Below are positions 22,661-35,221 of a stretch of 64,000 nt of DNA, in pieces (position 1 is the stretch's first letter; the number at the start of each line of letters is the position of its first letter). The notes beneath the pieces were generated by a model. That model was not told where the DNA came from, did no database searches, and was given only the letters and a program-made list of their open reading frames with translations. A program made the position numbers and the translations under genes. Source of the DNA: Papio anubis (Eukaryota; Chordata; Mammalia; Primates; Cercopithecidae); NCBI RefSeq assembly GCF_008728515.1, contig NC_044981.1, forward strand, positions 8,068,895-8,132,894, in the 5' to 3' direction.

Positions 22661-23534
22661 ATGATTCCTCACACGCTCACCTTGTTGGAACCATGGTCTC
22701 CAAATACTGTTCATCTTCCCCACTCCATCATGGTGCTGTGCAGGGCTGCTCTTGTCCGGTTGATTTCTCTTTGTGGCTCCAGCTGCCTGAGTAGTTCCTG
22801 ATTGTTCCATGAAACAAAATACTCAGAACTGGACTACCTGGTAGCGTTACAAAAAAAAGTCACTTGCCTTAATGGGGTTTCAGACTTAAGAAGGCAAATT
22901 TAAGAATAAACAATGGAAACATTCTTTGGAGATCCTGCACAGAAAAATGAAAGACTGACAGAGTAATTTCACAAAGTCAGTGATTTATACACGGTGCAAT
23001 TAAAACCACAGAGAGAATCATGAGCACCTTCTTTCTCATTTTTCCTGACTAGACTAAGTGAAGTCGTTTAATTAGTTGGTGATTCATAGATAGGACAGTG
23101 TCACAGATGACCAGTTTGTAGAAACAGACAACAGAACCTCCCCCTTCCTTCCCATGTCTGTAGATGTACACATGCCCAAGTCTCTATCGTCACTCGAGAG
23201 TCTGTCCTTCACTGCTCAACCTGGCAGGTGTTGCTCTAGAGTCCCTTGGAAGGTTCTAGAAGGAAACGACCTCTCACTCTCCCACTTGGACTGTCACTGT
23301 TGTGTGATCATGAGGCTTAGAATCCCTCACAGCAGTAGTTTTGCTGCTGGGTTGTCATAGTATCAAGAAATTCTTCCACTCCCATGTTTTTTGGGGATTC
23401 CTGACTCTTGCTAAGCACTGACATGCCCACTTATTCTCAAACTTCGAGAGATTATGTTCTCTTGAAGGCAGAAAAGGGTACATGAAGGAATAAACAGTTG
23501 AGGCTGAGTTCATTTACTAACGGCGCTTTTTCAG
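22661..23534. other. Unique DNA
   Basis: No recognised repeat or exon in about 870 bp. The short frames here have no family features. Confidence 0.45.
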
Positions 23535-23745
23535 AACATTGTCCCTTTCTTATAGCATCCTATTTGATTTTAACAGTAACCCTGACTGCTGGGTAAGTAG
23601 GGGAGGCATTATTTCGCTTCCTTTACAGATAAGAGAATGAGCTCAGCACAGTTAAATAATTGCATAAAGTTATATATCCAGTAAATGACAGGTAGCAGAA
23701 CGCAGGTCCTCTGACTCCTAATGTCTTGCTTTTTCTAATATTAGT
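23535..23745 (+). mobile_element. MIR SINE
   Basis: Sense MIR with 'ctttacagataagagaatga' and 'aggtcctctgactcctaatg'. Confidence 0.8.
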
Positions 23746-23764
23746 ACTCCCTGACAGAGCACTA

Positions 23765-24305
23765 CCTAACTTTGCATGATCCTAACCACCACTTGAAGAT
23801 CTTGTTCAAAATGTGTGGATTCCTAAATCCTTTCCCTGACTATTCTAATGCAATGAGGTAGGGGGGAACTCAAGAGTCTGTAATTGAAAGATTGACCTCA
23901 GCAAACTAGCAGAGAGTATTGTATTTGAAAATTGTCATTAGAATTCCTTTTTTTTTTTCTCTTTGAGACAGGATCTCACTGGGTCACCCAGGCTGGAGTG
24001 CAGTGGTGCAATCTCGGCTCGCTGCAGCGTCGACCTCCCTGGCTCAAACAATCTTCCCATCTCAGCCTCCTGAGTAGCTGGGACCACAGGTGTGGACCAC
24101 TACACCAGGCTAATTTTTTAAAATTTTTTTTGTAGAGACAAGGTCTCACTATGTTACCTAGATTGGTTTTGAACTCCTGAGCTCAAGTGATCCACCTGCC
24201 TCTGCCTCCCACAGTGCTGGAATTACAGGTATGGGCCACCATGCCTGGATTCATTGGAATTCTTCATTAAAGTTCTGGGGATCCCAGCCACTTTGAGAAG
24301 CAGCA
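23765..24305 (+). mobile_element. MER5-type element split by AluJ
   Basis: The left part (23765-23947) and the right part (24250-24305, 'cagccactttgagaagcag') together resemble one MER5 element. The Alu target duplication joins them. Confidence 0.6.
23948..24249 (-). mobile_element. AluJ
   Basis: Antisense J-type Alu ('tcctgagctcaagtgatcc'). The duplication tcatt(a/g)gaattc lies just before the T run and just after the element. Confidence 0.9.
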
Positions 24306-24544
24306 CAAATACATTTAAGTGGAATTATTTGCTACATCTTTTGCAAAAATTGCTTTTATTTATAGTTTGCTTCTCAAAATTAAGTTGCCACGTGGAAATA
24401 TAAAAGTGAGTTAATTATTGTCCATTTGTTTGGACAGTAATTGTTTTGGACTTGTTTGTTTGACACCAAAGCATGTCAGCTTTTGGTGTCAGTGGGGACT
24501 AGTTGAAGAAGAGGTCTCTCTCTTTTAGATTTTGGTCAACTTAA
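24306..24544. other. Unique AT-rich DNA
   Basis: No feature recognised. Confidence 0.35.
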
Positions 24545-24665
24545 TCCATTTATCTAATGAATGTTTACTGAAAATCTATAATATACCAGGTACTGTGCTG
24601 AACACTGGAGTTAAAGAGTTGGATGAGACACAGTCCTTGCCTTTGAGAGAGAGGCTAAGAGTTTA
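24545..24665 (-). mobile_element. L2 3'-end fragment
   Basis: 'taccaggtactgtgctgaac' and 'cagtccttgcctttgagag' follow the antisense L2 end. Confidence 0.65.
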
Positions 24666-26124
24666 CTAAGTAGACTGACATGCAAATCTATAGATTATAA
24701 TACATGTGATTGATGGATTAGTAGGGATGTGGATTCCATGTTCTGGGAGCACAGAAGAGGGAAAATTCTGCTCTACCAGGGTGAAGACAAACTCCGAGAG
24801 ATGAGGCAGAGTCTTGCCTTGAGTTTTCTTGGATGTTGATGAGCCTCCAGCCTTCACTTTGTGCTGTATTGACAACTTCATGACGGCTCAACCCTTTCCT
24901 GCAGGGCCAACTCAGAAGACAAATACCATTCAAAACTGAAGTTAAATTCCCGGTGCCTCCCAGCCTGCTGGGTTTCCCACGTCCATCGCTTCCTAGAGAA
25001 TACCTGAAAATGAGGTTAACATGAACCAGGTGGGCTCTGAGCTTGGGTCCAGCCAGCCTCTTTCGTAGTTTGGAGGAGAAAGGCGGTTATTACGCTGGAA
25101 ACCCACAGAGCCCACAGTGCACCTCTTCCGTGTTTCAAGAAGGCTGCTTGTGTATTTGCAGCCTGGTTTCAGGTGTGTGGATGTCAGAGAGATTGATGCC
25201 ATCTTCAGTGACCTGTGATCACACATCCTTACAGCCCTCCATCTTTCTGCCTTGCTCAGCAAATTCCACGGACAATAACTCCAAACAGCCTTTGGAAAAG
25301 GGCACCAAGGACAAATCTGGCCTGTTTAGAATCTAACTTTGAGCCACTCTTCTCGGCTCTTTATTCCCCTCAATTAAACTGTTTATTTGTACAGTTTCCT
25401 TGTCTTATTTAATACAGTTTTAATTCCTTTCCTCTCTACCATTACTCTTTCTACCCTCTCTTCCTCCTACTCCCCCTCTTGCAACCAAATTGCCTAAACC
25501 ATTTTTCACCCTTTGCTTTGATGGCAACCAGTATAAATAAAACCAGAGCGGCAGCAAGTACCCCAGGAGAGGGGCGAGGGGTCACCGAAGCTGCCCTTGG
25601 AGGGCTCGGCTGGGCTTTCTGAAGTCAGATGGGCAGCCTGTTTCATGCCCCAAATCCCTCTCTGTTATCCTCCCCGCAGGCAATATTTTTGTTTTTACTG
25701 TGGTTCAGCTCCCTGGAATGCAGAGCTCTTTTAGAAGTTGACTGAGTGGAGAGGCTGGTGTCTGGGTAGCCTTTCTCTTGACCTGGAGAGAGAAGTTGGG
25801 GGTGGGGAAGGAAGGGGTGGATAGAGTGCAGAGGGAGAAGTGGCTTTGAGACAGCAGCACTGAGCGTGTTTTCTCTCTGAGATTGGTGACTCTGTTTCAT
25901 CCATGAAGATGGGTTTGCTTGGTAATCTAACTTCCTGTTTTGGAGGCGTTGCTCAAAAATATTAAAGCTTTTAGTATTTGAGCTCTGGAGGAAAAATGAT
26001 TTTTGTGTGCCTGGGTGCCTGAAAGAATCCATGTCTACTGAATTCTGATTTTGAAGGCCTGATAAAGATGAGAAAATCAAAGTAGACAAAGAAATAAACA
26101 TGTTTTGACTGCTTTTCCTTTGCC
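24666..26124. other. Repeat-poor unique DNA
   Basis: About 1.45 kb in which I recognise no repeat. The largest frame is 25643-26101 on the minus strand (152 aa), rich in Ser, Gln and Asn, without signal, membrane segment or known motif. A chance frame is the simplest reading. Confidence 0.5.
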
Positions 26125-26310
26125 AGGACTTTTACCTACATGCCTTATTTAATTGTACAATAGTAGCCCTCTGAGTTTCTGTTAGTGTTCTCATGTTACC
26201 GATGCCAAAGCTAGGGTCCAGGGAGCTTAGGAAGAGAGCATAGAGCTGGCGAGGGGCACAGCCGGGACTCTTCATCCAACCGTCCACTCGCCTAAGAGAT
26301 AGTCCACTCC
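26125..26310 (+). mobile_element. MIR SINE
   Basis: Sense MIR at low identity: 'gtgttctcatgttaccgatg' in the core and 'gaggggcacagccgggactc' after it. Confidence 0.7.
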
Positions 26311-26496
26311 CTTACCAACTTCAGGGAGGTATACACATTCTGTTCTGTTACTAGTAAATGCTACATACTAGACTCTCACTACAACATTATTAGGTGTGCC
26401 TGAACAGAAACGGCACCTGCAAATAGAGCTTTATGTAGAAAACTGAAGGGCATGATAAAGGTTGGATGTGCTAAGCATTTCTTAAAATCTTTCTGC

Positions 26497-26912
26497 TTCC
26501 CTCCCTCCCTCCCTTCCGTCTTCCCTATGTCCCTCCCTCCCTCCCTTACTTTCTTCTCTTTTCTCCTTTTTCCGTATTTCTTTCCTTCTTCTTTTCCCTC
26601 TTCCTTTCCCTCTTTTTCCTTTTTTCATTTTCCTCCTTTCTTCCTTCCCTCATGTCTCCTTTCTCCCTCTCCCCTCTTTCCCTCCCTTCCCTCCCCTCTC
26701 GTCCCCTCCCCTCCTCCCCATCCTCCTCCTCTCCCCTCCTCCCCCTCCTCCCCGTCCTCCTCCGTCCTCCTCTCCCCTCCTCCCCCCTCCTCTCCCCTCC
26801 TCCTCTCCCCTCCTCCCCCCTCCTCGCCCCTTCCTCCTCCTCCCCTCCCTTCCCCCTCCTCCCCTCCCTTCCCCTCTCCTCCCCTCCCCTCCCCTCCCCT
26901 TCCCTTCCCTCC
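26497..26912. repeat. Long pyrimidine tract (CCCT, TTCC, CCTCCT)
   Basis: More than 400 bp that are almost only C and T on the plus strand, with two sub-blocks: a T-rich left half and a CCCCTCCT-rich right half. It produces long spurious frames on both strands (Ser/Pro-rich and Gly/Arg/Glu-rich). Mirror symmetry makes triplex (H-DNA) formation possible. Confidence 0.97.
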
Positions 26913-26949
26913 AATTTCACTTGCTATGGAGATATGATGTACACACAGT

Positions 26950-27290
26950 TCAGAGACTAAGTATACATCATATCAAGGACACAGTTCCTGTCCTTGAGGA
27001 GTATCTGTCCATCTATGGGGATGGCCATATAAACAAATTGCTCTGATGTCCCATGGCAAGTTCTGTTGCAGAGGTTTACATTCAGTTCTGCAAATAGAGA
27101 TGAGGGAGCAAGTAATTTTGCTTAGGGAAGTTAGGGGAAGATAAGGAGAGGAAGTGCCATTTCATCTGGGCCTTGAATATTGGGTAAACATTTACTGGGG
27201 GCTAGGGAAAAGGCATTTTTTAGGAGATGAAAATGCACTTTAATTCAGCGACACAAATAGGACCAGGATGGTTGGATTTCAAGTACAGTG
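26950..27290 (-). mobile_element. L2-like fragment (weak)
   Basis: 'cagttcctgtccttgagga' and 'catctgggccttgaatat' resemble antisense L2. Identity is low and the limits are uncertain. Confidence 0.45.
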
Positions 27291-27624
27291 TGAGGGCTGA
27301 GGCTGGGAAGGCCGTCCTCGGGTTAAGTCTTCTCTGGAAGGGCTTGGGAAGATGTTTTGGGAAGAAATAGAGTTTGACATGAATCCTGGGGTCTGGGTAA
27401 AATTTTGAATTATCACAGGAGTCCAAATGTCCCTGGGGAGTGGAGCTGTAAAGTCTACACTTTCACTCTCTTCTCTGACCCATCGACATTTTCCACAGGA
27501 CAGGGTAATCAGTCACTCACCTCACAGAGCCCTCTGGGAAAATCCCGCAGAAATTTGGAAGTAATCTCTTTCTACTTACAGTGGATACCAGACTCTTTCT
27601 GAAAAAGCTGAGTCTGTTCATTTA
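27291..27624. other. Unique DNA
   Basis: No feature recognised. Confidence 0.35.
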
Positions 27625-28230
27625 ATAGAATTGCCCTTGAAGAAACACCGGAAGTTATTGGGAAAGAAATGTTATTTTTGTCCTGTGGAAATAAATGAAG
27701 AAAAATCAAATGAGAATAAGCAAAGACTGTTTATTTTTTCAGAACGTGCTATGAGCGAGTCAGCTGCCATCACTTGTCTTTCGGCAGAAACTCAGAGGCA
27801 GGCAGAGGAGTGGGGAAGCTTCATAGTGGGAGAAAGGGAAGGCTTCGAGAGCGTGCTGATTGAAGGCTGCTGGTGTGGGAAGCTGGAGGGAGCTCACTGG
27901 AAGTGAGGTGTCCTGTGGGATTTGGTAGAGTGCAACTTGGGTTTCTCTGGTTGGTCCTCAGAAATAGGGACAAAAATTAGAAAAACTGTCAGTTTTTAAT
28001 TAAGTCCTGGTCCTTTCGGAGCAATCGTTACAAGGGTTTTTGTTTGGCTTCCTGGATTGTTACTAGAGATAGTGTGACTTCCTAGAAGTCTGCGTCATAG
28101 ACATCAGACTGGCTTCCTGGGCTGGCTCCTGCAGCTGATCCGTTGGTTTTCTGGGCTGGTTGCATAGACTGTGGGTCACTGTTTTAAAATATATGTCTGC
28201 TTATTTGTATATTCAGCCTCTGTCTATTTG
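27625..28230 (+). mobile_element. LTR-like dispersed repeat, copy 1
   Basis: It aligns by eye with 46025-47010: shared words include 'tgtggaaataa(a/g)tgaaga', 'aggcagaggagtgg', 'gcgtgctgattga', 'tctctggttggtcct' and several 'cttcctgg..tggttg' units. Length and composition suggest a retroviral-type LTR, but I cannot name the family. Confidence 0.6.
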
Positions 28231-30099
28231 TATTTTCAGTCTCTCAGTCCATATCGCTATGTGAGGTAAGAGATCGTCTCTGGATTTCAGGTGGACACTG
28301 TGAGTGGAGTCTGTCTGGTAGACACATACAGAAGGAGCTGCACACAGAGCTGAAGAGTGCAGGGCCAAGTTGTGTGGATGTTCACAAGGGTGCCAGGCTG
28401 TTGGGGCTGGTGTGGGGCTGGACTCGAGCCTGCTGCTCGTAGGGGCAGCATCCCTGGGGGAAGCAACTTTGTTAGGACAACTCTGGAAATGTCCTACCTG
28501 AATGATTTGGCTTCTCTATTCCTTTCGACAGACAGTAACTTGGACTCCATCCCAATAAAATGTTTGACCTCTCTCAGATGGAAAACAGGAGCTGGAAGCT
28601 TATTGTTGCTACTGGAAATAAAGACCAGGAGAAGTAAAGACACTTTGTTTTGATGAGACCTTATAACAGCTGTACGGCGTAGGCATAGCAACATATGACT
28701 TTAATAGAAAAGTAACTTTCCTTTTCTCCACCCACCTTCAGTTCTGGAAGGCTTGATTGAAAAGGGGAATCTCGCTCTCCTTTTTTTTTTTTTTTTTTCC
28801 TTTAACTGGTATCAGGTGTCTTACTCAGGTGGTTGGGTAAAGTAGTCAAAATATTTTTACAACAGCTGTAAACGGTTTTACAATACACTTACTGTTTATG
28901 AGGAAGGCTGACGTGTTGGGGAGTTTTCATGGCTGTGATGGCACAGAGCAAGCAACCAACATTTCTTATGGAGTTTTGCTAAAAGGCGTTAATCCTGGTC
29001 ACAAAGCCAAGTATAAAATTTTAGTGGCTTCTGAAACTGTCGCCTTTTTTTATGTTCCCTGTCTGAAGTTCTCTGGGAACCAAAGGAGTCTGACACAGCT
29101 AAACATATTTGCTTCTGTGAACTGTGTTTATGAGGCTATGTTCACTTACAGGCAGAAGGAAGATGGGAAAAGAAATGAAAGTGGAAATATCGCTTTTAAA
29201 TAATTAGTGAAGTGAAACAATATTACTAGTGTTTTGTGTAACTTTCTAATTTAAATTGAAGGTTTTTTTTTCCTCCCAAGTCAAATGGCATCTTTTTACA
29301 TAGAAGAATTTAACAATTGAAAGATTGAAAAAAAATTTAACAAAGATAAGGATCTGCTTTTTAAAAAGGCAAGGATAAAGATATAATGAAATAGTGTACA
29401 TCAACTTCTGCATTGTCAGGGAGTACATTTACATTATTAGCATCATCTTCAATAGTCTATTGAAAATAACATAGTTTAATGATCTTAATGATACAAATTC
29501 TTGGGAATTAACAAAGTGCTAGAAAATTGTAAAGAGGTAAATTAAACGGACACCCACAAGCAATACTGAGAGATGATTACAATTCAGCAGGAATTCTTTA
29601 AAAAGCAACCGTGAAATATGGCTACAACAATTTTGTTCTTATCTATGTTAAGGATACTGCATAATCCTGAATGATGAAGGTACAAATGGTGCATTGAAAT
29701 GGAAAATTCAATTTCTTACTCTATGTTCAGGGCAAAAGTATTCCTGAGTGTTTACCTCCTAGCTTTTTTTTATGATACCAAACAACAGAGATTGTAAAGG
29801 GTTGAGGGAGAGGAAATAAATGAGAATGTTTAACTTGTCTGAAAGGCAAGTGACACTATCTGTTCATTTTGCATTATGAATTTACTTTGTTTTTTAAAAC
29901 AGGACACGAGGATTTCCACTGGATCTGAAATTAGAAAAGGGAAAATATTTTCAAAAATTCCTCAGATTGGTAGGCTATGTCACCATAGCTGTTGCTGTGC
30001 GGTCTTACAATGTGTATCTTCCTCTTCTCAGTTAATGAGGATAATCCACTGTTCCCTTTATTGGTCTGTTATGAGGATCCATTGAAAGTGAGTGCCTTG
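28231..30099. other. Unique DNA, 1.9 kb
   Basis: No repeat family recognised apart from a T tract at about 28781-28798. Frames such as 28898-29203 (101 aa) lack domain features. Confidence 0.45.
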
Positions 30100-30250
30100 T
30101 CAGTTATTCATTCAGTCGAATGAATGAATACCCATATGCTGGGAGCCAGGCATGTTCGTGGCATACAATATAATACATGCCCCACCCTCATGTAGCTCAC
30201 ACATTGAGAATGTCTAGAAAAAAGCACAGGGCAGTCACAATTCACTGTCG
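30100..30250 (-). mobile_element. L2 3'-end fragment
   Basis: 'gaatgaatgaatacccatat' marks the L2 end in antisense, followed by 'gggagccaggcatgttcg'. A small inverted repeat of ATTC/GAAT units lies at its edge. Confidence 0.6.
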
Positions 30251-30360
30251 CAAATTCTACCATGGCAGAAATTTTACCCAAATACAGAAGGGCCATAATC
30301 ACTCTCTTTAAAAAATTGTCTTGCCTTATTGTTTAATTTTTAAAATTATATAAATTTCTT

Positions 30361-32264
30361 TTTTTCCTTCAACTTTTAAGCTCAGGGGTACATGTGCAGG
30401 ATGTGCAGGTTTGTTACATAGGTAAACATGTGCCATAGTGGTTTGCTGCACAGATCAATGTGTTATATATATAGATACATAGATATAGGTATCATTATAT
30501 ATCTCATATATATATTTTATTTTATTTTATTTTATTTTTTGAGACAGAGTCTTTCTCTGTTACCTGTTGCCCAGGCTGGAGGGCAGTGGCGCCATCTTGA
30601 CTCACTGCAAGCTTTGCCTCCCGGGTTCACGCCATTCACCTGCCTTAGCCTCCAGAGTAGCTGGGACTACAAGCGCCCGTCACCACGCCTGGCTAATTTT
30701 TTTTTTTTTGTATTTTCAGTAGTTTTCATGGTTTTCACCTTGTTAGCCAGGATGGTCTCGATCTCCTGACCTCGTGATCCGCCCGCCTCGGCCTCCCAAA
30801 GTGCTGGGATTACAGGCATGAGCCACCACGCCTGGCCGTGTTACCCAGATATTAAGCCCAACTTATACTAGCTATTCTTCCTAGTGCTCTCCCTCCTTCC
30901 CCTCAGCTCCCACCCACCAACAGGCCCCAACCAGTGTGTTGTTCCCCACAACATGTCCATGTGTTCTCATCATTTAGCTCCCACTTATAAGTGAGAACAT
31001 GTGGTGTTTGGTTTTCTGTTCTTGTGTTAGTTTGCTGAGGATAATGGCTTCGAGCTCCATCCACGTCCCTGCAAATGACATGATCTCCTTCCCTTTTATG
31101 GCTGTATCACATTCCATGGTGTATATATGTCACATTTTCTTTATTCAGTCTATCATTGATGGCCATTTAGGTTGATTCCATGTCTTTGCTATTGTGAGTA
31201 GTGCTGCAGTGAACATGTACATGCATGTATCTTTTTAATAGGTGATTTATATTTCTTTGGGTATATACCCAGTAATGGGATTGCTGGGTCAAATGATATT
31301 TCTGCCTCTAGGTCTTTGAGGAATCGCCACACAGTCTTTCACAATGGTTGAACTAATTTATATTCCCACCAACAGTGTAAAAGCATTCCTTTTTCTCCAC
31401 AACCTGCCAGCATCTGTTGTTATTTGACTTTTTAAAAATTGCCATTCTGACTGGCATGAGATGGTATCTCATTGTGGCTTTGATTTGCATTTCTCTAATT
31501 ATCAGTGGTGTTGAGCTTTTTTTCATATGTTTGTTGGCCACATGTATACCTTCTTTTGAGAAGTGACTGTTCATGTCCTTTGCCCACTTTTTAATGGGGT
31601 TATTTGTTTTTCTTTCTTGTAAATTTGCTTAAGTTCCTTGTAAACTCTGGATATTAGACCTTTGTCAGATGGCTAGATTGCAAACATTTTCTCCCATTCT
31701 GTAGGTTGCCTGTTCACTCTGAGGATAGTTTCTTTTGCTGTGCAGAAGCTCTTTAGCTTAATTAGATCCCATTTGTCAATTTTTGCTTCTGTTGCAATTG
31801 CTTTGTCATTTTTGTCATAAAATCTTTGCCTGTGCCTTTGTCCTGAATAGTATTACGTAGATTTTTTTTTAGGGTTTTAATAGTTTTGGGTTTTACATTT
31901 AAGTCTTTAATCTGTCTTGGGTTAATTTTTGTATAAGGTGTAAAAAAGGGGTTCAGTTTCAATTTTCTGCATTTGGCTAGCCAGTTCTCCCAACACCATT
32001 TATTAAATAGGGAATTCTTTCCCCATTGCTTGTTTTTGTCAGGTTTGTTGAAGATCAGATGGTTGCAGGTGCGTGGTCTTATTTCTGAGTTCTCTATTGT
32101 GTTCCATTGGTCTATGTGTCTGTTCTGGTACCAGTACAGTGCTGTTTTGGTTACTGTAGCCTTGTAATATAGTTTGAAGTTGGGTAGAATGATGTGTCCA
32201 GTTTTTTTTTTTTTTTGCTTAGGATTGCCTTGGCTACTCGGGCTCTTTTTGGTTCCATATGAAT
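30361..32264 (-). mobile_element. L1P LINE-1, 5'-truncated, with perfect target duplication
   Basis: Antisense primate L1: 3' UTR from 30361, then ORF2-derived text to 32264 ('ggtatatacccagtaatggg' at about 31260). The 19-bp sequence aaaattatataaatttctt flanks it at 30342-30360 and 32265-32283, fixing both ends. ORF2 is broken by several stops and frameshifts and is only the carboxyl-terminal third. An AluY lies in its 3' UTR. Confidence 0.95.
30508..30836 (-). mobile_element. AluY with TTTTA tail
   Basis: Antisense AluY inside the L1P; the tail reads (TTTTA)n and is preceded by a TA-rich tract (30463-30507). 'tgtgtta' before and 'gtgttac' after fit the target duplication. Confidence 0.94.
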
Positions 32265-32283
32265 AAAATTATATAAATTTCTT

Positions 32284-33984
32284 AAAATTTAAATTAAAAC
32301 ATTGGAAATAATATAAATAGGATGATACCATATTTGTTAATATTTTGTGATCTTATTTTTTCTTTTTTGTTCAACTTTTACATACTTCTTTCTTGTTCTT
32401 TTCTCCTATGTCATCCTCCAACAGATGTTTACAGCCTAGAATATATCTTTATTTTTCTTTATGCTCAAATAATTGTATACACATATATATTTACATGTAT
32501 TGCATATAAATGCAAACATAAGGATTTTGATCATTGCGTTATATAAAAGTAGAAGTATATAGTCATAGGGCATAGTATGATTTGATCTGATTTTAGGATT
32601 TAAATGAGGAAATTTATCCTCAGGCCATGTAACATGGAATAATCTTTGGTAATTTTTATTTCATTCATCAAGCAGAATAGATAAAATAATGCTCCAACTA
32701 TCTTTAATCATTGCTAAAACTTGTAATGAAAAAACGCAAGAACCTCTTTTCTTCTTTGGTCTACATGCTGCCTCATAGCCAACTGAAGTGATATATTGTT
32801 CAGAATTTGAATTTATTGATCATATTATGTTTTCCAGAAATGTGCTAAATAAGGGGCTCTAATACCCCTGCAGACAGGTAGGAAATAACCCCCAAATGTA
32901 CCTGGGTTATATCCTATACCTTAGACAAATGGTAATAGGGCCTTGCCCGCTCAGGTTTGGTGATAATCAGATTTAGCTGCATCTATCACTGGTTGTTGCT
33001 CTTCCTATTGCTCCCAGTGGTAACTCCAGGCTCTACTAGAGAGTGACTAGTTTATTCCTGTGCTTCTTTAAGACCATACTATTACATTTAAAAATAATCA
33101 AACTGATCCACACATACAGAGGCCTAATGAAGACCTAACCTCGTCTTCCTTCTGCTCCCAAATGAAGAGGATGTGGGGAGAGACAAAGCAGGCTTAAAGG
33201 GAAGCCCATCTCTGTCATTTCAGGACAGCCTTGGCCCTGTGCAGAGCTTTCTTAGAGCCCAGACTTTCAATCTGGGGCTCCCAGATTGGGGCTCCCAGTT
33301 CTTGGTGCCTGATGGTCCCTCACAGAGCTGACCTAGCAAGGGGGGGTCTTGAGAGGGTCCCCGGAAGATTGGTTTTATTCACAGGCTGTCCCCCTACCAA
33401 CAGGTTTTCCTACCAGCAGGTCCCAGGCTGCTACCCCTCCCCGCAGTAAGGATTTTTGGAAGAATGCTAGTTGTCTGAGTATCTTGCCCTAACTGCCAAC
33501 TTCAGTAAATTCTTTATGAATGGTTCTCAGAGAGCTACACAAGCTGTGTAGGAATTTGGTGTATGGGACAGGGACTGGGAAGGAGAGTGGGACAGAAATG
33601 GAGGAAAATGTAGAGGAAGTGGGAAGAAAGGAAGGAGGAGAAGAAGGGACAGGATGAGGCTTGCCTAGAACCTCAGGTCCATTAGGAGAGACAGACTGGA
33701 TCCCATAGTGTGGGATGGTAACTCTCTTCAGTTAGTTTTAAAAATGACATGAGTAATGAGTGGGGAAGGAAAGAGCAGCCAGTGGGATGGTTCAGAGGAA
33801 GCCACGAGACCCAAGGGAGGAAGTCTGGCAAATGAGGGTGAAGCAGAGTTATTAGATCCTTTGGGAGAAAAATCCTGGAAGACTTAGGCTGATCCTATTT
33901 TTGTAGGGATCGCTCACACCATGATTTAGTGGGGCAATTAATGCATTACAGACTGACCACTGATGTCTGTGAAGGTAATTGCTT
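32284..33984. other. Unique DNA, 1.7 kb
   Basis: AT-rich to about 33100, then more balanced. A small local duplication, (t/c)tggggctcccag at about 33273 and 33289, is visible. No exon supported. Confidence 0.45.
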
Positions 33985-34352
33985 GCTTTAGTTCATTCAT
34001 GCTGCCAAAACAGACTATCATAGGCTGGGTAGTTTATAAACAAAAGACATTTATTTTTCACAGTTCTGAACGCTGGGAAGTCCAAGATTAAGGTGCTGGC
34101 TGATTTGGCGTCTGGCGAAGGCCCACTTCCTTGTAGATGGCATCTTCTTGCTGTGTCCTCATGTGATGGAAAAGCGAATGAGATCCCTGAGATTCCTTTT
34201 ATAAGGGCACTAATCCTATTCATGAGTCTCCACCCTCATGATTATCTCAAAGTGGCCCCACCTCCTAATACCATCACATTGGTGGTCAGGATCTCAGTAC
34301 ATGGGAATTTGGCGAGGGGGGCGGGGCACACAAACATTCAGTCCATAATAAT
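33985..34352 (-). mobile_element. MLT1-type MaLR LTR
   Basis: Antisense LTR with 'ggctgggtagtttataaaca', 'cttcttgctgtgtcctcatg' and 'ggccccacctcctaataccat'-like text at its far side. Confidence 0.88.
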
Positions 34353-35221
34353 GCTACAAACAGATTTTCTTGGAAGTTGGTTGCCTCCTTGGGAATGGCA
34401 AGAAGGTACTCAGAAGTAAAGTTTGCAGTTAGTATTTTCTTTTGCTTTAAGTTGATTTTTCATGATAAAATTAGAATTGGCACCCGTAAAAATACTTAAG
34501 ACAATTTGTACACATCTCTTCTGCATGTATTTTCTTTCCCTGAGCCCATTTTTTTAGTCTTTGAAGCTTAAAAATAAACCTCCAAATGACCAACCCTATC
34601 TTTTGCTTGGCATTCTGGTGATCTTTTTTTTTTTTTCTTTTTTCTTTTTTTTTTAGAATGGCCTCAGGCACCAACATTGTGGCAATGGGAGGGGTACAGA
34701 AGAGTGGCTGTGATAAAGTAATTCAAGAGAGATTAAGGTGTTATTTAAGTATGGGGTGGGAACTATTCTAAGTGCGATACTCCGTCTTCCTGACCAGTGA
34801 GGAGCTAGTGAAAGGTAACTAACCTTCCACGATACTTCCAGAGGGCTGGAAGCCATGACTCTTTGCAGCTTGGCAGGAACACTTGTAAAGGCTTCAGACT
34901 GGAACCCACGACTTGCCAGCACTAGTGGGACGCTAGAAATGCTGTGATCTCTGTGTCTGAATAAAAGGGTTGATGATTGTTTTGTAGACACAAATTCAGA
35001 GAAACTGTCAGTTCTCTAATAACAAATGGAAAAATTCTAAATGATAAAATTTGTATTATTTTCTTATTAATAATAAGATACTTTTTGCAGCACTTATCAG
35101 AGCCCTTTTATCTAGACTTGTGAGATTTAGTAAATACGGGCAGTGTTTTATCCAGCAATTCTGCCTTTATCCCATTAGCAATATTAGCGTTTCCATCCAA
35201 ATAGAGCAAGCTTACTTTCTT
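34353..35221. other. Unique DNA with pyrimidine tract
   Basis: A T/C-rich run at 34626-34653 is followed directly by AG, like a splice acceptor, and then an open stretch. There is no other support for an exon. Confidence 0.4.

Noticed and set aside
26452..26937. 161-aa Ser/Pro-rich frame and 124-aa Gly/Arg/Glu-rich frame on the opposite strand
   Set aside because: Both are translations of the pyrimidine/purine tract; no codon pattern beyond the repeat.
34626..34660. Pyrimidine tract plus AG resembling a splice acceptor
   Set aside because: No donor, conserved frame or transcript evidence; T tracts are common here.
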